NCBI GenBank assembly: GCA_002305415.1 | Contig: DBQX01000038.1 | Location: 1 to 12,190, forward strand | Length of the DNA: 12,190 nucleotides | Direction: 5' to 3' | DNA from: Actinomycetales bacterium UBA1383 | GTDB taxonomy: Bacteria > Actinomycetota > Actinomycetes > Actinomycetales > Actinomycetaceae | Shown: one piece after another, positions 7,700 to 12,190 of the stretch | Numbering within the stretch: the stretch's first letter is position 1 | Layout: every line of letters begins with the position of its first letter | Translations under genes and position numbers: made by a program | The notes under the pieces: model-generated | What the model was told of the DNA's origin: nothing | Seen by the model: the letters and a program-made list of their open reading frames with translations, nothing else | The model's database searches: none

Positions 7700-8323
7700 G
7701 TGCACCCCGCCCGGACGCGCCGCCCCGCGCCCCGCGTGCCGTCCTCCCCCGCTGCCCGCCGCTCGCGGGCGGTCGCGCGCGTACTGGCGGTGCTGGCCGT
7801 CCTCGCGGTGGTGTTCCTCCCCCTGGCGGCGCTGGCGCACGACCAGCTGATCACCTCCGTGCCCGGCGACGGCGAGACGCTGACGGAGTTCCCCACGCAG
7901 ATCTCGCTGGAGTTCAACAACGAACTCATCGACGCCGCGCCCGCCCTCCTCATCCGCGACGCCGCCTCACAGACGGTGTACCGCGCCACCCCGGAGGTCA
8001 GTGGCCGGCTCGCCACCGCGCCGTTCCCCGAACTGCCGGACGGGGACTACCGGATCAACTGGTCGGTGGTCTCCTCCGACGGGCACCGCATCGAGGGATC
8101 CATGCCGTTCGTGATGGCGACGGGCCTGACGGGCGGGGCGACGCCGGTCGCCACGCAGGAGGCCACCACCGAGGCGTCGACGCAGGCCCCGGCCGGTGAG
8201 GGCGGACTCGCCGACCTGCCCGCCGCGGCCCGGATCGCGATCGGTGTGGGCGGCGTGGCGGCCGCGGCGGGGGTGCTCGCCGTCGTGCTGCGTGCGCGGC
8301 GGGGCGGGATTCGCGGACAATGA
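7700..8323 (+). CDS. Exported, membrane-anchored CopC-domain protein (copper-binding)
   Basis: A 207-residue protein with a twin-arginine-free signal peptide (basic start, hydrophobic run, PLAALA cleavage motif). Cleavage before H47 would leave a mature N-terminus of HDQLITSVPGDGE. In CopC proteins the N-terminal histidine is a Cu(II) ligand, joined here by D127 and H129 in the SSDGH motif. The beta-barrel domain (about 47-140) is followed by a Thr/Ala/Glu-rich linker and a C-terminal transmembrane helix (about 180-198) ending RARRGG, so the domain is tethered outside the membrane. No CopD domain is fused or adjacent, unlike many copper-uptake loci. It starts 2 bases after the DUF2079 stop and precedes a DsbA-like gene. 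Copper chaperoning or storage is inferred from the family. Confidence 0.88.
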   Translation: MHPARTRRPAPRVPSSPAARRSRAVARVLAVLAVLAVVFLPLAALAHDQLITSVPGDGETLTEFPTQISLEFNNELIDAAPALLIRDAASQTVYRATPEVSGRLATAPFPELPDGDYRINWSVVSSDGHRIEGSMPFVMATGLTGGATPVATQEATTEASTQAPAGEGGLADLPAAARIAIGVGGVAAAAGVLAVVLRARRGGIRGQ

Positions 8324-8352
8324 GGCGTCGGGACGGGTCGCGGACCCGCGGG

Positions 8353-8358
8353 AAGGAG
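8353..8358 (+). promoter_or_regulatory. Ribosome binding site that fixes the DsbA-like start
   Basis: AAGGAG lies 5 bases before GTG at 8364. The reading frame is open upstream to 8196, but that part overlaps the CopC gene in another frame and has no family similarity, so this GTG is taken as the start. Confidence 0.75.
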
Positions 8359-8363
8359 CCGGT

Positions 8364-9266
8364 GTGAGCAGCAACGACGAGCGGACCCCTGGCGGAGTGC
8401 CCGGTCCGGCGGGTACGCCGTCGGGCGTGGCCGGCGCGCCGACCGGCCCTGCGCTCTCCGGCCACGTGGGCCACACGGGGCCGGCGCCCAAGCCCCCGGC
8501 CCGCCAGCCCCTGGTCTTCATCCTCACGATGCTCGTGGTGCTCCTGCTGGGGATCGTCATCGGCATCCTGATCGGCCAGAACGGGCGGGGCGGGAGCAGC
8601 GCGAGCCCCACCGGCGGTGCGGCGACGGGCGGGGCCCAGCCGGGGTCCGCCACGCCGTCGGCCGAGGCGACGATGTCCGAGGAGGACCGGCAGCAGATCC
8701 TGGACCTCATCCGAGCCCAGCCGCGCCGCGACCCGGAGGACCCGCTCGCCCTCGGCGAGGTGGACGCCCCGGTGGTGCTGATCGAGTACGCGGACTATCG
8801 CTGCAGCTACTGCGGCAGGTTCGCCCTCGAGACCAAGCCGGGACTGCTGGGCCTCGTGGAGGACGGCACCCTGCGGATGGAGTGGCGTGACTTCCCGGTG
8901 TTCCAGAACGAGTCCGTGGACCTCGCGGTGGCGGCCCGCGCGGCCGGCCAGCAGGGCATGTTCTGGGAGTACAACCAGGCGATCTTCTCGTACCAGTTCG
9001 TCGAGGGGAACCAGGACTTCACCGAGCCGGCCCTGGTGGGCCTCGCGGAGCAGGTGGGCGTGCCGGACCTCGAGGCGTTCCGGGCGGATCTCGCCAGCGA
9101 GGCGCTGCGCGCCGCGGTGCAGGCCGAGTACGAGGCCAGCCTCGCCCTGCTGGGGCAGGCCTCCACCCCGCAGTTCCTGGTCAACGACGAGTACATCGGG
9201 GGCGCGCAGCCGCTCGAGTACTTCCAGGCGGTCATCGACCAGGAGCTGGCGAAGACCCAGGGCTGA
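8364..9266 (+). CDS. Membrane-anchored DsbA-family thiol-disulfide oxidoreductase
   Basis: A 300-residue protein. A Gly/Pro/Thr-rich cytoplasmic start (1-49) is followed by one signal-anchor helix (about 50-72), a Ser/Gly/Ala-rich linker, and an extracytoplasmic thioredoxin-like domain with helical insertion. The redox motif is C147-S-Y-C150 in EYADYRCSYCGRF, and the cis-proline is P269 in STPQFLVN. The domain is of the DsbA/BdbD type (Thioredoxin_4 group) found across actinobacteria. It likely oxidises or isomerises cysteines of exported proteins. The upstream CopC protein has no obvious cysteines in its mature part, so a direct substrate relation is not supported. It is the last gene of the unit, 40 bases after the CopC stop, and ends 6 bases from the convergent pfkB-family gene. 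Confidence 0.9.
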   Translation: MSSNDERTPGGVPGPAGTPSGVAGAPTGPALSGHVGHTGPAPKPPARQPLVFILTMLVVLLLGIVIGILIGQNGRGGSSASPTGGAATGGAQPGSATPSAEATMSEEDRQQILDLIRAQPRRDPEDPLALGEVDAPVVLIEYADYRCSYCGRFALETKPGLLGLVEDGTLRMEWRDFPVFQNESVDLAVAARAAGQQGMFWEYNQAIFSYQFVEGNQDFTEPALVGLAEQVGVPDLEAFRADLASEALRAAVQAEYEASLALLGQASTPQFLVNDEYIGGAQPLEYFQAVIDQELAKTQG

Positions 9267-9280
9267 GGTGGCTCACCACT
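9267..9280. other. Small hairpin across the convergent stop codons
   Basis: GTGG (9268-9271) can pair with CCAC (9276-9279) around CTCA, with a G-T pair outside. It spans the 6-base gap and the last codons of the minus-strand gene. It is too short to be a convincing terminator, and no other terminator exists between the two convergent genes. Confidence 0.2.
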
Positions 9281-10229
9281 CCGGGGAGTAGACGCTCCAC
9301 CCGATCTCGGGCGACGTCGTGGCGGGGATCTCCGCCGGGTCCAGGCCGAGGGCACGCCGCAGGTCCGCGATCGAACTGGCACCGTACACAGCCGGACTCG
9401 CCACGAGCCGGGCCGCCGCCGCACAGGCGTGCCGCGCGGCCGTCACGGCGTCGGCCTTCTCCTTGACGAGGTGGTGGAGGAACACCGCCCAGTAGGCGTC
9501 GCCGGCCCCGACGGAGTTGATGGCGTCCACGGCCGGCGCGGGCACGTGGGCCGGCTCGGCCATCGACGGCGTGAGGACCAGCGCGCCGTCGGCCCCCAGG
9601 GTCATCGACAGCACCTCGGCGTCGGACCGGCCCCGCAGCGCGAGCAGCACCTCGCGCTCGTAGCCCCGCACCATCTCGTTCGACATGTTGATGTGGGTGG
9701 CCGCGAGGAACTGCTGGTCGTACGGGTTGTCGGGGCCCTGGATGTCGTGAAGGTCGACCGCGAACCGCCGGCCGCGGCGCCGGAGTGGCTCGATGAGGGG
9801 GCGGACCATGTCGAGGTTCGACAGGGCGACGAGCTTCGCCCGGTACAGGTCCGGCTCGAGGTCCTCCGGCTGGAAGACGAACTCGATGGAGTCCGTGAGG
9901 TCCGTGTTGACCTGGCGGCGTCCCAGGGTGTCGTAGAGCACCACGGACCGCGGGGTGCGGCGCAGCTGGCGGCGGCAGAGGTGGGTGGAGAGGTTGAAGC
10001 GGTAGGCGTCGGCGTCGATCATCGCCGCGGGGTAGTCCTCGCCCAGCGGGCTGGCCACCGCGACCGTGTGCCCGAGCGCACTCAGCACGCGCGCCACATT
10101 GAAGCCGACACCGCCCACGGTGTGCCGGATGCGGCCCGTGAGGTACCGCTGCGCGGTGTACTCCACGGGGAAGTGGCCCACCGGGAGGGAGGTCTGCAGA
10201 TTGGCGATGCCAACCACGACCACTCTCAT
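9273..10229 (-). CDS. PfkB-family carbohydrate kinase (ribokinase-like)
   Basis: A 318-residue cytoplasmic ATP-dependent sugar kinase of the ribokinase superfamily. It shows the N-terminal glycine-rich signature HTVGGVGFNVARVLSALG (about 37-54), which contacts the sugar and anchors the lid. The C-terminal signature is DAINSVGAGDAYWAVF, with the anion hole G241-A-G243 and catalytic base D244. The usual DTxGAGD is here DAINSVGAGD. The substrate cannot be told from sequence; the NTDLTD segment and replaced residues around the sugar site do not match ribokinase, fructokinase or 1-phosphofructokinase closely. The ATG at 10227-10229 has AAGGAG 6 bases upstream. It is a single gene, divergent from hisI and convergent with the DsbA-like gene. 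Confidence 0.9.
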   Translation of the reverse strand: MRVVVVGIANLQTSLPVGHFPVEYTAQRYLTGRIRHTVGGVGFNVARVLSALGHTVAVASPLGEDYPAAMIDADAYRFNLSTHLCRRQLRRTPRSVVLYDTLGRRQVNTDLTDSIEFVFQPEDLEPDLYRAKLVALSNLDMVRPLIEPLRRRGRRFAVDLHDIQGPDNPYDQQFLAATHINMSNEMVRGYEREVLLALRGRSDAEVLSMTLGADGALVLTPSMAEPAHVPAPAVDAINSVGAGDAYWAVFLHHLVKEKADAVTAARHACAAAARLVASPAVYGASSIADLRRALGLDPAEIPATTSPEIGWSVYSPEW

Positions 10230-10272
10230 GACTCGCTCCTTCGTGGGCCGACCGGCAGCGCCGGGGACAATC

Positions 10273-10284
10273 GTTCACAAGAAC
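10273..10284. repeat. Inverted repeat GTTC-N4-GAAC at the kinase promoter
   Basis: GTTC (10273-10276) and GAAC (10281-10284) flank ACAA. Relative to the kinase, the repeat sits just downstream of, and touching, the candidate -10 at 10288-10283, which is a typical repressor position. It has the opposite arm order to the actinobacterial LexA box (GAAC-N4-GTTC), so it is not read as an SOS box. Confidence 0.3.
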
Positions 10285-10310
10285 CGTACTGGCTCGCGCC
10301 CCGTTTTCGA
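10283..10310 (-). promoter_or_regulatory. Candidate promoter of the PfkB-family kinase
   Basis: On the minus strand, TCGAAA (10310-10305) and TACGGT (10288-10283) are separated by 16 bases and give partial matches to the -35 and -10 consensus. Transcription would start about 45-50 bases before the ATG at 10229. Only one such pair was found, and both hexamers are imperfect. Confidence 0.32.
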
Positions 10311-10332
10311 CGGCGCGTCGGTCGTCTGACGA
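10308..10332. repeat. Inverted repeats upstream of the kinase promoter
   Basis: Two adjacent perfect palindromes occur: CGAC-N5-GTCG at 10308-10320 and TCGTC-T-GACGA at 10322-10332. They start at the edge of the candidate -35 of the kinase gene and could be regulator sites. No known operator consensus is recognised. Confidence 0.3.
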
Positions 10333-10346
10333 GACGATACCCCCTC

Positions 10347-10454
10347 GCCCGCCCGGCGTGGGTGCCCCCGGCCTCACACCCAGCCCGCCCGGCGTGGGCG
10401 TTCCCGGCCTCACACCCAGCCCGCCCGGCATGGACGGCCCGGACCTCGGCCATC
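10347..10454. repeat. 36-bp tandem repeat, two full copies and a decayed third
   Basis: Unit 1 (10347-10382) and unit 2 (10383-10418) begin GCCCGCCCGGCGTGGG and end CCCGGCCTCACACCCA, and differ at only 3 of 36 positions. Unit 3 (10419-10454) shares the first 11 bases and then diverges. There are no spacers between units, so this is a tandem duplication and not a CRISPR array. Each unit contains a CGCCC/GGGCG-type small inverted repeat. It lies in the divergent promoter region, next to the hisI promoter. Confidence 0.85.
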
Positions 10455-10476
10455 GCCCCGTGCTAGCGTGCGGGGC
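10455..10476 (+). promoter_or_regulatory. Inverted repeat enclosing the hisI -10 element
   Basis: GCCCCG (10455-10460) and CGGGGC (10471-10476) form a perfect 6-bp inverted repeat around a 10-base centre containing TAGCGT (10464-10469), a fair actinobacterial -10. Transcription would begin near 10476, giving a leader of about 68 bases. No good -35 is visible. The symmetry around the -10 suggests an operator, which is inference. Confidence 0.45.
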
Positions 10477-10486
10477 GACCCCGCGA

Positions 10487-10507
10487 GCCGCCCCGACGAG
10501 GGCGGGC
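10487..10507 (+). ncRNA. GC-rich hairpin in the hisI leader
   Basis: GCCC (10490-10493) pairs with GGGC (10500-10503) around a 6-base loop, extended by GCC/GGC with a one-base bulge. No run of histidine codons precedes it, so a classical his attenuator is not supported. It may only be a structural leader element. Confidence 0.3.
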
Positions 10508-10543
10508 GGGAACGAGCGCCCGCACACCATCCCCGGAGGCCCC

Positions 10544-10930
10544 ATGCAGCCGCAGTTGAACTTCGCCAAGGCCGGCGGCCTGGTCACCGCCGTCGCGGTG
10601 GACGATCACACCGGTGAGGTCCTGATGGTCGCGTACATGAACGAGGAGTCCTTCCGGCTCACGCTGGAAACCGGGAAGGTGCACTACTGGTCGCGCTCGC
10701 GCCAGACGCTCTGGAAGAAGGGCGAGTCCTCGGGGAACATGCAGGAACTCGTGGAGATGCGGGTGGACTGTGACATGGACGCCGTCGTGGTGCGGGTGCG
10801 GCAGACGGGGCCGGCGTGCCACGAGGGGTTCCACAGCTGCTTCTACCGCACGGTCGCGGCGGACGGCTCCCTCCTGGAGAACGCCGCCCGGGAGATGACG
10901 CCCGAGGACATGTACGGGAGCGCCCGGTGA
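10544..10930 (+). CDS. hisI: Phosphoribosyl-AMP cyclohydrolase
   Basis: A 128-residue cytoplasmic enzyme that opens the purine ring of phosphoribosyl-AMP to give ProFAR, the third step of histidine synthesis. Diagnostic features are SRSRQTLWKKGESSGN (50-65), the magnesium aspartates D75, D77 and D79 in DCDMDA, and the zinc cysteines C76, C92 (ACHEG) and C99 (HSCFYR), with the usual 16 and 7 residue spacing. It is a monofunctional HisI with no fused HisE domain. The ATG at 10544 follows a GGAGG site by 4 bases; the upstream open frame is repeat sequence. The HSCFYR ending and the overall style differ from the CHTGDHTCFD form I recall for common actinobacterial HisI. It overlaps hisG by 4 bases (GTGA). 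Confidence 0.96.
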   Translation: MQPQLNFAKAGGLVTAVAVDDHTGEVLMVAYMNEESFRLTLETGKVHYWSRSRQTLWKKGESSGNMQELVEMRVDCDMDAVVVRVRQTGPACHEGFHSCFYRTVAADGSLLENAAREMTPEDMYGSAR

Positions 10931-11865
10931 GCGGAGGAGGGGCCGGCTCGGGGCCGGCGTCCCGGGGTGCGGCGTCCCGGGGTGCGGCGTCGTCGGCCGC
11001 CCGCGTGCTCCGGCTCGGCCTGCCGAAGGGCAGCCTGCAGGACGCGACCGTGGGTCTGTTCAAGCAGGCCGGGTTCTCCATCTCGATCTCGTCGCGGGGC
11101 TACTTCCCCACGATCGACGACGACGAGATCGAGTGCATGCTGATCCGGCCGCAGGAGGCCTCCCGCTACGTGGAGCACGGGCTGCTCGACCTCGCGGTGA
11201 CAGGCTTCGACTGGATCCTGGGCCGCGACGTCGTCGAGGTGGCGGAACTCGAGTACTCCAAGCAGCTGCGGCGCCCGGTCCGCTGGGTGGTGGCGGTGCC
11301 CCTCGACTCGCCGATCCAGTCCGTGGCCGACCTCGAGGGCACGCGGATCGCGACGGAGGCCGTGGAGCTGACCGAGCAGTTCCTGGCCGCGCACGGCATC
11401 ACCGCCGAGGTGGAGTACTCGTGGGGTGCCACCGAGGTGAAGCCCCCGCACCTGGCGGACGCGATCGTGGAGCTGACCGAGACCGGCAGCTCGCTGCGCG
11501 CCAACGGACTCCGGATCGTGCAGGAGGTGTTGCGGTCGACGACACGGCTGATCGCCAACCGGGAGGCCATGTCCGAGGAGTGGAAGCGCCGCAAGATCGA
11601 GGACCTCGCCGTGCTGCTGCGGGCGGCGCTGCTGGCGCGGGGCAAGTCGGGCCTGATGCTGAACGTGCACGAGGACAACCTCTCGCTGGTGGAGAGTGTG
11701 CTGCCGTCGCTGAAGAGCCCGACCATCTCGAAGCTCCAGGCGGAGGGGTGGTTCGCGGTGAACACCATCGTGGATCAGGACGACGTCCGGATGCTCATCC
11801 CCCGGCTGCGCGCCGCGGGTGCGGAGGACATCGTGGAGTTCCCGTTGTCCAAGGTGGTGGAGTAG
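10927..11865 (+). CDS. hisG: ATP phosphoribosyltransferase, long form
   Basis: It catalyses the committed first step of histidine synthesis, ATP plus PRPP to phosphoribosyl-ATP, and is normally feedback-inhibited by histidine. From the GTG at 10927 it has 312 residues. LRLGLPKGSLQD begins at residue 28, the PRPP-binding loop is TETGSSLRAN (184-193), and a C-terminal HisG_C regulatory domain (about 235-312) makes it a long form that needs no HisZ. The start has GGGAG 6 bases upstream and overlaps the hisI stop. The first 26 residues are a Gly/Ala/Ser/Arg-rich stretch from a 15-bp repeat and are absent from typical HisG, so GTG 11005 (286 residues) is a possible alternative. The core (YVEHGLLDLAVTGFDW, YSKQLRRPVRWV) differs markedly from the usual actinobacterial LRVAVPNKG type. 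Confidence 0.95.
   Translation: MSGGGAGSGPASRGAASRGAASSAARVLRLGLPKGSLQDATVGLFKQAGFSISISSRGYFPTIDDDEIECMLIRPQEASRYVEHGLLDLAVTGFDWILGRDVVEVAELEYSKQLRRPVRWVVAVPLDSPIQSVADLEGTRIATEAVELTEQFLAAHGITAEVEYSWGATEVKPPHLADAIVELTETGSSLRANGLRIVQEVLRSTTRLIANREAMSEEWKRRKIEDLAVLLRAALLARGKSGLMLNVHEDNLSLVESVLPSLKSPTISKLQAEGWFAVNTIVDQDDVRMLIPRLRAAGAEDIVEFPLSKVVE
10956..10991 (+). repeat. 15-bp direct repeat in the hisG N-terminal extension
   Basis: GGCGTCCCGGGGTGC occurs at 10956-10970 and again at 10971-10985 without a gap, followed by a 6-base partial copy (10986-10991). It encodes ASRGA twice. The repeat keeps the frame and creates the low-complexity start of HisG. Confidence 0.85.
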
Positions 11866-11890
11866 GGCGTCCGCGTCCGCGTTCCCGTGG

Positions 11891-11909
11891 GGTGCCGCCC
11901 GGCGGCGCC
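11891..11909. terminator. Hairpin between convergent hisG and the membrane protein gene
   Basis: GGTGCCG (11891-11897) pairs with CGGCGCC (11903-11909), seven pairs including one T-G, around the loop CCCGG. It lies 26 bases past the hisG stop and abuts the stop of the opposing gene (11910-11912). It could serve both strands. There is no U-tract, so termination is inferred from place and stem strength. Confidence 0.45.
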
Positions 11910-12190
11910 TCACACTCCGAACAAGGACTCCGGCAGCAGGCCCGGCACCGCCATGACTGCCCAGAACCGCGCCCACCGCCCGAGCGTGCCGGCGAGCGCG
12001 AAGGTCCACCAGCGCATCCCCACCGACGCGGCGAGGAACGGCATCGCGGTGAAGGGTGGCAGGGAAAGCCCTGCCGAGACGACGGTGATCACGGACATCG
12101 CCCACGGGTGGTCCGCAGAGTACGCCGCGAGCCTCTCCCACCGCTGGGCCCACACCTCGTTGAGTTCCGCGCGATGCGCGAGATTGAGGC
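11910..12190 (-). CDS. C-terminal part of a small polytopic membrane protein, possibly YqaA/DedA (VTT) family; 5' end outside window
   Basis: The last ~93 residues are visible. The frame is open from the stop at 11910-11912 to the window end, and the residues before the first possible GTG start (12155) read LNLAHRAELNEV, so the gene probably continues beyond 12190. Two hydrophobic helices are seen: AMSVITVVSAGLSLPPFTAMPFLAASVGM and WWTFALAGTLGRWARFWAVMAVP. The pattern PPFxAMPFLAASVGM with a following GRWARF resembles the end of YqaA/SNARE-associated (VTT) membrane proteins. Function in that group is not well defined (lipid scrambling has been proposed for DedA relatives). A start at GTG 12155 cannot be excluded. 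Convergent with hisG. Confidence 0.6.
   Translation of the reverse strand, partial: LNLAHRAELNEVWAQRWERLAAYSADHPWAMSVITVVSAGLSLPPFTAMPFLAASVGMRWWTFALAGTLGRWARFWAVMAVPGLLPESLFGV

Larger units (their letters stand above)
10230..10543. other. 314-base divergent intergenic region between the sugar kinase and hisI
   Basis: No gene is supported. From left to right it holds the kinase ribosome binding site and a candidate minus-strand promoter, a cluster of inverted repeats (10273-10332), a 36-bp tandem repeat (10347-10454), an inverted repeat enclosing a plus-strand -10 (10455-10476), a leader hairpin (10487-10507), and the hisI Shine-Dalgarno GGAGG (10535-10539). An in-frame extension of hisI back to 10358 would translate the repeats and is rejected as coding. 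Confidence 0.7.

Noticed and set aside
10273..10284. LexA/SOS box
   Set aside because: The arm order is GTTC-N4-GAAC, the reverse of the actinobacterial GAAC-N4-GTTC site.
10347..10454. CRISPR array
   Set aside because: The 36-bp units are directly adjacent with no spacers and the third copy is mostly decayed; it is a simple tandem repeat.
10358..10543. N-terminal extension of HisI through the repeat region
   Set aside because: The translated repeats look like GLTPSPPG and precede a well-placed Shine-Dalgarno and ATG at 10544, where HisI homology begins.
10843..12153. 436-residue minus-strand frame opposite hisG
   Set aside because: It is the antisense shadow of hisG and hisI and has no family motifs; the true minus-strand gene at the right edge is in another frame, ending at 11910.

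Overview
The window is very GC-rich (above 70% by eye) with G/C-biased third codon positions, several GTG starts and strong Shine-Dalgarno sites. The proteins look like those of a high-GC actinobacterium, plausibly of the order Micrococcales: a short MetF, a signal-peptide/C-terminal-anchor CopC protein, a membrane-anchored DsbA-like protein, and a DUF2079 protein next to an LPG-synthase-TM protein. The organism call is inference from protein style only.

Layout. Positions 1-136 are non-coding, with a noticeably AT-richer first ~48 bases. A minus-strand methionine operon follows, metF (2447-3382) then metE (137-2416). Its 5' leader carries a convincing SAM-I (S-box) riboswitch at 3390-3480, whose closing helix reaches into the metF ribosome binding site. 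A divergent promoter region (3481-3640) separates it from a plus-strand, probably four-gene unit. That unit contains an 896-residue membrane protein with a degenerate kinase-like domain and a C-terminal MprF-type flippase-like domain (3641-6331), a DUF2079 polytopic membrane protein (6321-7697), a CopC-domain exported protein (7700-8323), and a membrane-anchored DsbA-family thiol oxidoreductase (8364-9266). The first gene appears to start leaderless from a promoter whose -10 lies 6 bases before the ATG.

A PfkB-family sugar kinase (9273-10229, minus) converges on the DsbA gene with only 6 bases between stop codons. The 314-base divergent region 10230-10543 holds a 36-bp tandem repeat, several inverted repeats and candidate promoters. 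It is followed by a translationally coupled pair hisI-hisG (10544-11865, plus), a hairpin at 11891-11909, and the 3' end of a minus-strand small membrane protein that runs off the window.

How the genes work together. MetF makes 5-methyl-tetrahydrofolate and MetE uses a methyl-folate to make methionine, so one SAM-sensing leader controls both steps. HisG and HisI catalyse the first and third steps of histidine synthesis; the second-step gene hisE is not here. The four-gene unit is all membrane or extracytoplasmic and suggests an envelope function, but no specific pathway can be read from it. The most noteworthy items are the pseudokinase-flippase fusion and its operon, the SAM-I riboswitch acting directly on the ribosome binding site, and the hisI-hisG pair, which resembles proteins from outside the usual actinobacterial lineage.
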